Of a stretch of DNA of 64,000 bases, positions 52,108 through 59,804 are shown one piece after another (positions within the stretch are counted from its first letter, which is position 1; every line of letters starts with the position of its first letter). Position numbers and translations under genes: made by a program. Source of the DNA: Dinoroseobacter sp965279125 (GTDB taxonomy: Bacteria > Pseudomonadota > Alphaproteobacteria > Rhodobacterales > Rhodobacteraceae); assembly GCA_965279125.1 (NCBI GenBank), contig CBDIHL010000023.1:24812-88811 (forward strand), read 5' to 3'. Below the pieces are notes generated by a model. It made no database searches and had not been told where the DNA came from. It saw only the letters and a program-made list of their open reading frames with translations.

Positions 52108-54666
52108 ATGATAGAACTAACACCTGTAGAAAAACCTGCACTCGAGCAGGTTGACCCAAGCAGTGACGGTTTCAAGCTGCCCGACATAGTTTCGTATTAC
52201 AAAAACCATCGCATCTTTGGCCTGTTTGATGTTGGCGACGGTCATAAGAAGGCACCCAGAAAAATGCCCCATGGCGGGCACCAGAGCGCGACCAAGGAAG
52301 AAGACCTTTGGACGTGGAACAAAATGTGTGAGCACTGGAAACCGGGGAGCTACGTCTCGGTGTCCATCCCAATGCTTACAAAGGTGTCGGGTTACGAACC
52401 GCTTATCGCCGATCTGGACGAGTATAAGCCCGACTACAATAAAGAGTTCGGCGATACACAGCTTAGATGCGCGGTAGAGGACGGCGTTTTCGTCGGCATC
52501 AGTTCCTCGGGCAAGGGCAAGCACATCTGGCGCTGCACCAACGAGCCGTTGTTGATGGGCGGCTACTACACGCGCCGCCTAAACGACAAAGGCGTTGACG
52601 GCTTAAGGACCTTCGTCGTCATGAGCGGTCACGTGCATAGCGACGGCGCGGCAAAGCCGATAATTCTAACGCCCGAAGAACGGGAACTGGTTGCGAAGAC
52701 CAAAGCGGACTACGATGGCGTGCGCACCAGCCCTGCTACGTTGTTCAATGACAAAGGCGAAATGTCGCCAATCGTTGCAGCCAACATGCAAATCAATATG
52801 GAAGCAGAGCTTGGTAGGGCCGGGTTCACCACCAAGGACGGTCGGCGTTGGGCAAGCCCGCATGGGCAGACGACAGCGGGCGGCTTCTTGGTCCCCAGCA
52901 AGCACGGTCCTTGGGACGTGTTTGTGACCTATCAGGAAACGGGCCTTGAGTGGCTAATAGAAACCAAGTCGGGCCGCGTAGGCGACCCGGTGCACCTATG
53001 GGCGCACAACAACGGCCACACCAGCCAGAAATCCCAAATATACAACCTAGCGCGCAGCTTTGCCGCCATAAGCGAGGACGGCGAGGTGCTGGCGGACACC
53101 GTGCACGCGTTCAACGAAACTGTGAAAGCTGAGGCGTTGGCCGCGCAGGCGCAAGCTGCGGCTAAGTCGGAGGAAGCCGCGAACGCAGCCGCCGACCAAG
53201 GCGACGACGACGATTGGCTTGATTTGCCAACTTCCCCGACAGCCCAACAACGAGAAAGGCCGCCCGAAGTGAAACCTATGACTATTGCCGCATATAATCG
53301 GCTTTTTCCCGACGAGACTTATGTCTTTCCGTATCACAACCCCGAGGCGCAGTTACCCGGCTTGCTGGGGGCGCTTGCAGGGGGCTTACAGCGCCTGAGC
53401 GCGGTGGACGTGGAGAATGGGGGCCTTACGGCTTGCCTGCCCCTACTGTCCTGCTTGGTGGGCGACACAATGGCGACGGGCGGGCGCATGACCCGGTCAA
53501 ACATGAACATTATCGCGCTTGAGGACAGCGGCGGCGGTAAGACTTCGCTGCTCAACATTATCGACGACTTGTTAGGGCGCTCCGAACTCGTTGCCGTTAA
53601 AGGGGCTTCGTACTTTCACAGCGAAAGCGGCATCCGCAAAATGATGCACGAAGCAAACCGTCCGCAAGTTAGCTACATGGACGAGATTGGCAAAATGTTT
53701 GAGAAGGCCACCCAAGGACTTCACGGCGATCCCAACATGCGCAGCGCGATTTCGTTCCTCACGAAAGTGTATAGCGCAAGCAACGGATATGACGCAGGAC
53801 AAGCCGGGTCTACGACGGAGAAGTATCCGTTGGACCACCCCCACTTGAGCATCTTCGGGGCCAGCACGCCCGAGGTGTTTTGGAAGGCTTTCACTAGCGG
53901 CAACCTGTCCGACGGCTCTATTGCGCGTTACATGGCCGTGCCGATCACGGACGGGAGGCCGCAGCCTGTTGGAGACCTCAGGAGTTGGACTGCAACACGC
54001 GATGCGCTGGCCGCTCATTTGAAGGCGTTCAACACATTCGTCGCCGCTCGCAACGGTTCAAAGTCCGATCCGTACTGTTTTGCGTGGGCACCGGGCGTCG
54101 AGGAAATGCGGAACAAGCTGCACAACACGATGGAGGCGGCGGCCATTTGCGCAACCGAGCAGGGCTTTGGGGGCGCGCCGTCCATTATCCGCCGGGTAGC
54201 TGAGAACGCGGCCAAGCTGGCGCTGGTGCAGGCGGTGTGCCGCAACTACTGGAACGCGGCCAACAACCCAGACATGACCATTACCGAGGCTGACTTCAAT
54301 TTCGGTTACTCCTTCGCGCATTGGTCGGCCCTGAATATGGTCAACGAGATACGCAAGCACGGTGTAGGATTGGGCGAGCGCGGGCAGAAGCTGGAGCAGC
54401 TTAAGGTCAAAATTCGCGAGCATGAAGAATCCAGTAAAATTGACCGCCTGTTTAACGATCAAGGTCTAATTCAGTTGGGCCAGTTTAAGAGCCGAGTATA
54501 TCCGTTCATGAACTGGAACAAGAACGAGTTTTACGAGCTTATAGACGAATTGGCTGAGTCTGGACAGATTGTCAAACTTCCCGCTGGCACTGGTTCCTAT
54601 ACAATTCAGACAATCGAAAAATGGACAGCAAATAAGGTACTATATATACCAGCGCCTTACGGCTAA
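52108..54666 (+). CDS. Satellite replication protein with P-loop ATPase domain (primase-helicase-like)
   Basis: An 852-residue protein, the largest of the element. The N-terminal 250 residues (EPLIADLDEYKPDYNKEFG, SSSGKGKHIWRC, VDGLRTFVVMSGHVHSDG) look like the primase/polymerase half of plasmid and satellite replication proteins. The middle has a P-loop, IALEDSGGGKTSLLNII, at about residue 471, and an acidic QVSYMDEIGKMFEK near 520. This second part resembles DUF3987-type helicases. It likely starts replication of the element at an origin just downstream. The domain names are from pattern, not a search. Confidence 0.75.
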   Translation: MIELTPVEKPALEQVDPSSDGFKLPDIVSYYKNHRIFGLFDVGDGHKKAPRKMPHGGHQSATKEEDLWTWNKMCEHWKPGSYVSVSIPMLTKVSGYEPLIADLDEYKPDYNKEFGDTQLRCAVEDGVFVGISSSGKGKHIWRCTNEPLLMGGYYTRRLNDKGVDGLRTFVVMSGHVHSDGAAKPIILTPEERELVAKTKADYDGVRTSPATLFNDKGEMSPIVAANMQINMEAELGRAGFTTKDGRRWASPHGQTTAGGFLVPSKHGPWDVFVTYQETGLEWLIETKSGRVGDPVHLWAHNNGHTSQKSQIYNLARSFAAISEDGEVLADTVHAFNETVKAEALAAQAQAAAKSEEAANAAADQGDDDDWLDLPTSPTAQQRERPPEVKPMTIAAYNRLFPDETYVFPYHNPEAQLPGLLGALAGGLQRLSAVDVENGGLTACLPLLSCLVGDTMATGGRMTRSNMNIIALEDSGGGKTSLLNIIDDLLGRSELVAVKGASYFHSESGIRKMMHEANRPQVSYMDEIGKMFEKATQGLHGDPNMRSAISFLTKVYSASNGYDAGQAGSTTEKYPLDHPHLSIFGASTPEVFWKAFTSGNLSDGSIARYMAVPITDGRPQPVGDLRSWTATRDALAAHLKAFNTFVAARNGSKSDPYCFAWAPGVEEMRNKLHNTMEAAAICATEQGFGGAPSIIRRVAENAAKLALVQAVCRNYWNAANNPDMTITEADFNFGYSFAHWSALNMVNEIRKHGVGLGERGQKLEQLKVKIREHEESSKIDRLFNDQGLIQLGQFKSRVYPFMNWNKNEFYELIDELAESGQIVKLPAGTGSYTIQTIEKWTANKVLYIPAPYG

Positions 54667-54786
54667 ATATACTGGCCCGCAAACGCCTTATTTTTATGGG
54701 CAAAAGCTTAATATACTAATATACTATAGGGGGGTTATTAAGGTTAAAGAAACAAGCGCCCTTGGGGGCAACCCCCCATATAGTAT
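54640..54786. other. AT-rich repeats plus long hairpin, candidate replication origin
   Basis: Four short ATATAC[T/C] copies start at 54644, 54667, 54711 and 54719. They are followed by a long inverted repeat: atactataggggggtt (54721-54736) against aaccccccatatagtat (54770-54786), matching except for one extra base. This lies across and just past the 3' end of the replication gene. An origin or a transcription stop are both possible. Confidence 0.4.
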
Positions 54787-54854
54787 TATGGTATTTGTAG
54801 TACGCCAGCAAACGACCCATTTAGAACAAACCAAGAACGAGAAGGAAAGAGAAA

Positions 54855-55163
54855 ATGGAAACTATTGATAAAATCATGTCAGCCGAACCCGGCTATAGCG
54901 TTTTAATCCCATACGAGGCAGACGGGTGTTTCTTTGAGGAAGCAGTTATTGCGTGGCTTATTAATGTCACTAGAGAAGATGTTTATGGGATCCGCCCTTA
55001 TTCCCTGCCAATTACAGACGCGTGGGAGCAAGCGCACTGGGACAACCCTAGCCAGATATATCTCAAGCTGCCTAACGGAACTGTCAGGGATAACGATGGT
55101 AAGTTGTGGGCCAATATTGATGAATGGTTCAAAGCCATGAAGGCCAAGTGGGGCGCAGCCTAA
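54855..55163 (+). CDS. Hypothetical small satellite protein
   Basis: A 102-residue acidic soluble protein (METIDKIMSAEPGYSVLIPY start, DEWFKAMKAKWGAA end) with several Trp and Pro. GAAGGAAAGA stands before the ATG, a good ribosome site. I recognise no family. The preceding 188 bases hold the hairpin region. A longer frame from 54569 overlaps the replication gene and lacks support. Confidence 0.6.
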   Translation: METIDKIMSAEPGYSVLIPYEADGCFFEEAVIAWLINVTREDVYGIRPYSLPITDAWEQAHWDNPSQIYLKLPNGTVRDNDGKLWANIDEWFKAMKAKWGAA

Positions 55164-55200
55164 CAGCCCTGCTACATCAAATTCCCTGTGACCTTTACAT

Positions 55201-55210
55201 CTTACGTAAG
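55201..55210. repeat. CTTACGTAAG palindrome, copy 1
   Basis: A perfect 10-base palindrome 25 bases before the terminase small subunit gene. Exact copies recur at 59666-59675 and 59757-59766, and an 8/10 match sits at 58140-58149. Confidence 0.7.
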
Positions 55211-55234
55211 TAATCAAACAAGTGAGTATGCAAA

Positions 55235-55936
55235 ATGAAGAAACTTCCACCACCACCCCCCGAGGCCAATCGTCAAACGCCGCCGCTTGCGGTTAGCGTG
55301 CCTCCTGCGCCGCCTGCCCCAACGGAGGCTCCAAAGAGGAAGGCCCCCGCTGGCGGCACCCTAGCTCTGCTCCGAGAGTTCCAGAGAAAGCGGACACCCG
55401 GTGCAGGCCGCCCGAGCGCGATCCCGCACGCGGAATTTCTGTTGGAGCAGTTTGAGGCTTACGTTCAGTTCGCCTACGACAACCCCACGAAAGCGCCATT
55501 GGCGGCGCATGGGCGGGACGGCTGGGCGGACCATGACCGCCGGGTTCACCCCATGCTCAGCATCGTTAGCTTCTGCACCTTCATGGGCATGTATGACTCC
55601 AACTGGTACGATAATTGGCAGCACCGGGAAGACCTTAAAGACGCCTGCCGATACATCAAAAAGCAGATCGAGGCGCACAACGTGGACGGCGCTAGCAGCG
55701 GTCTACTGAAGTCCGATATCATTGCGCGCTACCACGGGCTTGCCGACCGCCAGAAGGTTGAGAGCAACGTAAGCGCCAAGGTGACGGCGGTTGCGGACTT
55801 CGGCGAGGACGACGCCCCGCGTTACCACCCAGACGACACGATGTGCCAAGGCCCGCTTTACACCAGCGCGCAGATCGCCGCCGGGGTTGAGTGGTCAGGC
55901 CCGCCCTCAAATGCTGCATTGCAGCATGTCAAGTAA
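55235..55936 (+). CDS. Terminase small subunit-like protein
   Basis: A 233-residue protein. The first 40 residues are Pro-rich and disordered. The rest has GRPSAIPHAEFLLEQFEAYV, a helical middle, and SGLLKSDIIARYHGLADRQ, which resembles phage packaging small subunits. These bind the packaging site and guide TerL. The large subunit follows after one small gene, which supports the call. The start at 55235 lies 24 bases after the palindrome. Confidence 0.65.
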   Translation: MKKLPPPPPEANRQTPPLAVSVPPAPPAPTEAPKRKAPAGGTLALLREFQRKRTPGAGRPSAIPHAEFLLEQFEAYVQFAYDNPTKAPLAAHGRDGWADHDRRVHPMLSIVSFCTFMGMYDSNWYDNWQHREDLKDACRYIKKQIEAHNVDGASSGLLKSDIIARYHGLADRQKVESNVSAKVTAVADFGEDDAPRYHPDDTMCQGPLYTSAQIAAGVEWSGPPSNAALQHVK

Positions 55937-55960
55937 ACATCCAACGTCGGTAGCGTCACT

Positions 55961-56308
55961 ATGAAAGTGGATTTTGCCTTTGTGCCAGGCGGCCAGTTTC
56001 ACCCCCCGTGGAACACCGCCGCAACGCTGACAGCGCGCCAGATCGACATGGCGGTTGCGCTGCGCAGTTTCTTGAACCTGCCTAAGGACGCCATGCCTGC
56101 GACGGTCACGCGGGCGGTGGCTGACCTGCCCCCGGCGACACGTGCGGACCTGCCTGCCTTGGTGACGGCGCACATGCACAGGCTCGCAGCGCTGCACCTA
56201 GCGCCCGACACGCCACGTGCTGACGTTGGCGACACCCAACCCACGGCGGAGGCTACCGTGGCCGCACAGGCGCGATGGGAGCGGTTTGTCGTGAGGTTCG
56301 AGCCATGA
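55961..56308 (+). CDS. Hypothetical protein between terminase genes
   Basis: A 115-residue Ala/Thr/Pro-rich protein that starts KVDFAFVPGGQFHPPWNT. A helical middle (LTARQIDMAVALRSFLNL, DLPALVTAHMHRLAAL) carries no motif I know. Its stop overlaps the TerL start in ATGA. It may assist packaging, by position only. Confidence 0.55.
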   Translation: MKVDFAFVPGGQFHPPWNTAATLTARQIDMAVALRSFLNLPKDAMPATVTRAVADLPPATRADLPALVTAHMHRLAALHLAPDTPRADVGDTQPTAEATVAAQARWERFVVRFEP

Positions 56309-57591
56309 GCGTGCGTTTGACGGTTGGCGAGAAGTTTAGGCCCCTGTTCGCGCCGCCCGGCACGTGGCGCGAGGCTGGCATCTTTGGGGGCCGGGGCAAC
56401 GCCAAAAGCTGGACGGTTGGCGGCTTGGCCACCATCCACGCCATCCGGGAGCGGGCCGAGCGCGTGTTCGCTTGCCGGATGCACCACACCAACACGGGCG
56501 GCTCCATCAAGAAGGTGCTTGAGGACTGCATTGACCTCATGGGCGTGCGCGCAGAATTCGAGATAACGGAGAAGGGTTTTACGCACCTGCGGACCGGGGC
56601 AACGTGTGAATACCTTGGCCTCAAGAACCCCGAGAACCTTAAGTCGCTTGAAGGTGCCACCCTAACGATCTTCGAGGAAGCGCAACAGCTCAAGGCCGCG
56701 CAGATCAAGGTGCTGATGCCCACGGTGCTGCGGACCCCCGGCGCTCGGGCGGTGTTCATTTGGAACCCTAACCAGCGCACCGACGCGGTTGACGTGCGGT
56801 TCCGGTGCCCTGACACGCCACGGCCTGAGAAGTCGCTGGTGGTGCCCATCACGCTTGCCGACAACCCGCACTTCTTTCGCAGTGAGTTGGACGCCGACGA
56901 ACGCCTAGCCCGGCATAACGCTGACCTTTGGGAACACGTTTACGGCGGGGGCTACGACGAGGTGTCCGCCAGCAAGGTATTCCCAGCGGGCAGTTACACT
57001 GAGGGCTACCTTGATTGGGGCGATGTTGAGCCACCGAGCGACACCATGTGCGGTTTGGATTGGGGCTGGAACGATCCCTTGGCGGTGCTGAAAGCCCGCA
57101 TCTATGACGGTGCCCGCAACCCGGTTAACGGCAAGCCAATCCTGTACGTGACCAAAGAAGTGTACGGCTCCAACATCACGCTCAACGAGCAAGACGAAAT
57201 GATGCAGGAGGTCTTTGGGCGCACAGCAAAGACGCTGACTTACACCTGCGACACCAGCCACCAGCAGAGCGCGGCTGACCTCTACGACCGGGGCTATCGC
57301 GACATTCGCACGGCGCACAAACCACAAGGCAGCATCCGCGACGGCCTACGTGCCCTGCTCGGCTATCACATTGTGATCGCGCCTGACTGCGTGAACCTGT
57401 TGCGTGAGATGGCGGCCTATTGCTGGCCGACAGATGCGCTGGGGAACATCGTCCAAGGCGCTAACCCGGTTGGTGGTCTGGACCACGCAATCGACGCGCT
57501 TCGCTACCTGATCCAAGGCCAGCATAACGCGGCCCGTCAATACGCGCCAAGCAACCGCCACGGTGGCTCGGTCACGTTCGTTAACCACTAG
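56305..57591 (+). CDS. Terminase large subunit
   Basis: A 428-residue packaging motor. Walker A is FGGRGNAKSWTVGG near residue 30, Walker B is LTIFEEAQQLKAAQ near 130, and the coupling motif VFIWNPNQRTD follows. The nuclease half starts CGLDWGWNDPLAVL near 250 with its first Asp. Later acidic residues include CDTSHQQSAADL and GLDHAIDALRYL. The pattern fits PBSX-type large subunits. It shares an ATGA overlap with the previous gene. It would be a cargo-packaging enzyme with no capsid genes nearby. Confidence 0.92.
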   Translation: MSVRLTVGEKFRPLFAPPGTWREAGIFGGRGNAKSWTVGGLATIHAIRERAERVFACRMHHTNTGGSIKKVLEDCIDLMGVRAEFEITEKGFTHLRTGATCEYLGLKNPENLKSLEGATLTIFEEAQQLKAAQIKVLMPTVLRTPGARAVFIWNPNQRTDAVDVRFRCPDTPRPEKSLVVPITLADNPHFFRSELDADERLARHNADLWEHVYGGGYDEVSASKVFPAGSYTEGYLDWGDVEPPSDTMCGLDWGWNDPLAVLKARIYDGARNPVNGKPILYVTKEVYGSNITLNEQDEMMQEVFGRTAKTLTYTCDTSHQQSAADLYDRGYRDIRTAHKPQGSIRDGLRALLGYHIVIAPDCVNLLREMAAYCWPTDALGNIVQGANPVGGLDHAIDALRYLIQGQHNAARQYAPSNRHGGSVTFVNH

Positions 57592-57604
57592 GAAAGGCTT
57601 ACCC

Positions 57605-57943
57605 ATGAAGATCACGCAAACCAAACCCAACACGCCTGACGATACGGACCCTGAGTTCGTAACGGACGAGGCCATTGAGCGCGCCATATACGCCGCGCAT
57701 AGGGCCGCCAGCTTGTGCCACGGGGGCTACAACCCGGCGGGGCTGCCTATGGCCACCTTGCGCGCCCTACGCAGCGGCACGGGCCGCCTAACCCGGCCAC
57801 AGCTTGCCGCCTGCGTTGCGCACATACCAGCGCTACGCGACAAGGTTGGATGGCTACTTGAGGTGGACATTCCCGAGGCGCTTTTGGGAGGTGGCGACGT
57901 GACCTATTTGGAACTGCCCAACCCCGCGCGAGGTGGTTTCTGA
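57605..57943 (+). CDS. Hypothetical satellite protein
   Basis: A 112-residue soluble protein (EFVTDEAIERAIYAAHRAAS, ALRSGTGRLTRPQLAACVAH). It starts 13 bases after terL, with GGAAAGGC upstream. It has no motif I recognise. The last base of its stop is the first base of the next start. Confidence 0.6.
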   Translation: MKITQTKPNTPDDTDPEFVTDEAIERAIYAAHRAASLCHGGYNPAGLPMATLRALRSGTGRLTRPQLAACVAHIPALRDKVGWLLEVDIPEALLGGGDVTYLELPNPARGGF

Positions 57944-58140
57944 TGGTCGCCCGACACGCATTTACAGATCGCAGCAATGCCGACGCTTTGTTGAAAAAGA
58001 ACCGGGACGAGGTACGGGTCAGCCGGGCCGCCTTGCGTGCGGTCGCCAACGCAGCCGCCGAGGCCGTTAAGTTTGAAGGCCGCCAAGAGCCAAGGCCAGC
58101 CCAACCCGTACGCCTCAGCTTGAGTGCAAAGAATGAGTGA
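57943..58140 (+). CDS. Hypothetical small satellite protein
   Basis: A 65-residue Ala/Arg-rich, basic helical protein. It starts at the A of the previous TGA (TGATGG overlap) and ends inside the start of the following gene. No family is known to me. The chain of overlapping starts argues that it is translated. Confidence 0.55.
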   Translation: MVARHAFTDRSNADALLKKNRDEVRVSRAALRAVANAAAEAVKFEGRQEPRPAQPVRLSLSAKNE

Positions 58141-58327
58141 GTACGTAAGCAAATATGCGCTCAAGAAAGCGGCTAAACGCACGGGAACCTATGTTGCGCC
58201 TGACCAACCCCGGCGGGGGCCACGACAGGCGGACGTGTGGTTGAATGCTAATGAGGAACCCGACCCGGTGCCAGCGCCACCACCTGAACCAAAGAAGCGC
58301 AAGCGTAAGCGCAAACGAAAGTCCTAG
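58133..58327 (+). CDS. Small basic protein with Lys-Arg repeat tail
   Basis: A 64-residue protein with a moderately basic first half and a tail of alternating Lys and Arg (KKRKRKRKRKS) after a Pro/Ala spacer. The tail should bind DNA or RNA without specificity. It overlaps the previous gene by eight bases and is the last gene in this rightward run before the next promoter. Confidence 0.55.
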   Translation: MSEYVSKYALKKAAKRTGTYVAPDQPRRGPRQADVWLNANEEPDPVPAPPPEPKKRKRKRKRKS

Positions 58328-58354
58328 CGTACGTACTTAAACGATCACTTAAAT

Positions 58355-58378
58355 GCTACCACCGTTGGTAGTTTACTT
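58355..58378 (+). promoter_or_regulatory. Leader element, copy 1
   Basis: gctaccaccgttggtagttt at 58355-58374, continuing actt, contains the inverted repeat tacca-ccgt-tggta. It is 16 bases before the next gene. A copy with four mismatches lies at 59721-59744, upstream of the resolvase, so both may be operator or promoter sites. Confidence 0.5.
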
Positions 58379-58393
58379 GAAGGAATAAGAACC

Positions 58394-58927
58394 ATGACTT
58401 CGAAGAACACTTTTCAAACCTCTGACAGCTTTTCCAAGCTGCAAGCCAAGGCGCTAATGTTGAACTGGCACGCGCACGAATTCGGCCACGCCTTCGCCAA
58501 TGTGGTGGGCACGCTGAACTACACCTTCACCCATGTTGAGGCTGCGCAGTTGATTGACTTTGATCGTGCCTCAATAACCAGCCTAGTCGAGCATGAGTTT
58601 GACGAGCCTATGGGGCCGATCCAGCGCGAACATGAAGACCGGGCCACCGAGGCAGCGTTCCTAGCGATGAAGGTCGCGCCGCCGCTTAAGCGGGCTGAGT
58701 GGGTAGGGGGCACCGAATACCAGACAATTGAAGCTTACCTGCGGGAACGCGCCGTGCTGATGCGCAAGACGGCTAAGTTCCTTGCGGAGCAACCTGAACC
58801 GTTTTGGCTGCCTTATGTCTTGAACATTAACCTGAAGGCTGCGCGGCTGGAAAACCTTGTCGAGGATCAGCTACCGATGTTCCACATGCGGCCTCGCCCG
58901 CCAATGCTTAACCCTGAGGATCCTTAG
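58394..58927 (+). CDS. Hypothetical satellite protein
   Basis: A 177-residue soluble protein with mixed helices (FQTSDSFSKLQAKALMLNWH, LREERAVLMRKTAKF-like region). Its first half has several His and Glu residues in one stretch (HAHEFGHAFANVV), a sequence that recalls a HExxH-like metal site but is not one. It follows the leader element and converges with the RHH gene. Function unknown. Confidence 0.6.
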   Translation: MTSKNTFQTSDSFSKLQAKALMLNWHAHEFGHAFANVVGTLNYTFTHVEAAQLIDFDRASITSLVEHEFDEPMGPIQREHEDRATEAAFLAMKVAPPLKRAEWVGGTEYQTIEAYLRERAVLMRKTAKFLAEQPEPFWLPYVLNINLKAARLENLVEDQLPMFHMRPRPPMLNPEDP

Positions 58928-59127
58928 CGGTCGGCTAGGTGGTTCTGCAAAGCTTTTTCAATTATTTTCTGATGGGTGAGACCAGTCTCCACAGCCATCA
59001 TGCGCAACGCTCTGTAGTCCGCTTCGCCGAGGTGCAGACTCAGGCGCTTACGTGCGCCACTCACGGGGGCTGTTGCCGTGCTGCCCTCGTTGACCATGCC
59101 GTCCATTGAAACCGTTTTCTTGCTCAT
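58924..59127 (-). CDS. Small ribbon-helix-helix-like partner of ParA
   Basis: A 67-residue protein. The last 40 residues (ARKRLSLHLGEADYRALRMMAVETGLTHQKIIEKALQNHL, by ends) have the strand-helix-helix form of RHH regulators such as ParG. It begins inside the last codons of parA, in ATGA fashion. The order parA then RHH gene fits a plasmid-type partition cassette. Confidence 0.65.
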   Translation of the reverse strand: MSKKTVSMDGMVNEGSTATAPVSGARKRLSLHLGEADYRALRMMAVETGLTHQKIIEKALQNHLADR

Positions 59128-59656
59128 TGCGCTAACTCCTTCACGTACTGCCAAAGGGCATCTATTTCCGTTTTCGCTTTAGGGTCCGTGCCCTCAACAG
59201 CCCCCGCGCCAGTGGCCGCGCTTTCCGCATAAGCGATCCGCTGGTTAAGGTTGACCGGGGCAAGCCTGCCATGCCCTGCTAACACCCTCGCCGCCTCGTT
59301 TGTCAGGTTGGCTCGGGGGGCCTGTGTAAGCACGAAGGCGTAGGGCACGCCTGCGCCGCGCCTAGCGCCTGCACCAGCCATGCCGGGACCGCCGGGGGCG
59401 TGTCTACAAATATCCAGTCAAAGGACTTTGCCGCTGCCCCCACGGTAGCTACCAGATCGGTCGGTGCAGGGTCTTTGTCCAGCATCGCCGGGTTGTCGCC
59501 CGGTCGAACCTCCCACCAATGGCGAAGGCTTTGTTGCGGGTCCAAGTTCAGCATCAGAACCTTGTGACCTTCTTTGGCCGCCGCTGCGGCGAGGTTGCTG
59601 GTGATGGTGGTTTTACCTGAACCGCCCTTGTGGCTCGTTGTGATGACTACTGGCAT
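59124..59656 (-). pseudogene. parA-like partition ATPase with internal deletion/frameshift
   Basis: The first frame has the ParA Walker A VITTSHKGGSGKTTITSNL and Walker A' HKVLMLNLDPQQSLRHWW, then FDWIFVDTPPAVPAWLVQAL. It continues out of frame and ends. The second frame begins after a shift of two and reads VPYAFVLTQAPRANLTNEAARVLAGHGRLAPVNLNQRIAYAES (by ends), the normal ParA C-terminus. Between them about 25 codons that a ParA should have are missing. The gene is probably dead. Confidence 0.75.
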
Positions 59657-59665
59657 AATTGATCC

Positions 59666-59675
59666 CTTACGTAAG
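59666..59675. repeat. CTTACGTAAG palindrome, copy 2
   Basis: An exact copy of the 10-base palindrome, 10 bases upstream of the parA start. Together with copy 3 it brackets the parA/resolvase intergenic space, as a partition or operator site would. Confidence 0.7.
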
Positions 59676-59720
59676 TGCGTTTCTACACAGGTTCGACAGA
59701 AAGTGCAAAATCATACTTGC

Positions 59721-59744
59721 GCTACGGGCGTTGGTTGTTTACTT
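59721..59744 (+). promoter_or_regulatory. Leader element, copy 2
   Basis: gctacgggcgttggttgttt at 59721-59740 followed by actt differs from 58355-58378 at four positions. It precedes the resolvase by 61 bases. Conservation of cgttggt and gtttactt suggests a common promoter or protein site. Confidence 0.5.
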
Positions 59745-59756
59745 AATGCTTACTCG

Positions 59757-59766
59757 CTTACGTAAG
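59757..59766. repeat. CTTACGTAAG palindrome, copy 3
   Basis: An exact third copy, 39 bases before the resolvase ATG. The three perfect copies and the weaker site at 58140 are all inside the right half of the satellite. Confidence 0.7.
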
Positions 59767-59804
59767 TGAGTGACTACACCGCGCGCCGCAAAGGGAAACA
59801 AATC

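Noticed and set aside
54569..54868. Open frame over the end of the replication gene and the hairpin
   Set aside because: It overlaps the replication gene in another frame, translates the inverted repeat, and has no ribosome site that is better than the next gene's.
58394..58927. HExxH metalloprotease in the satellite protein
   Set aside because: The stretch HAHEFGHAF has His and Glu but not the HExxH spacing in a helix with a third ligand; I do not claim protease activity.
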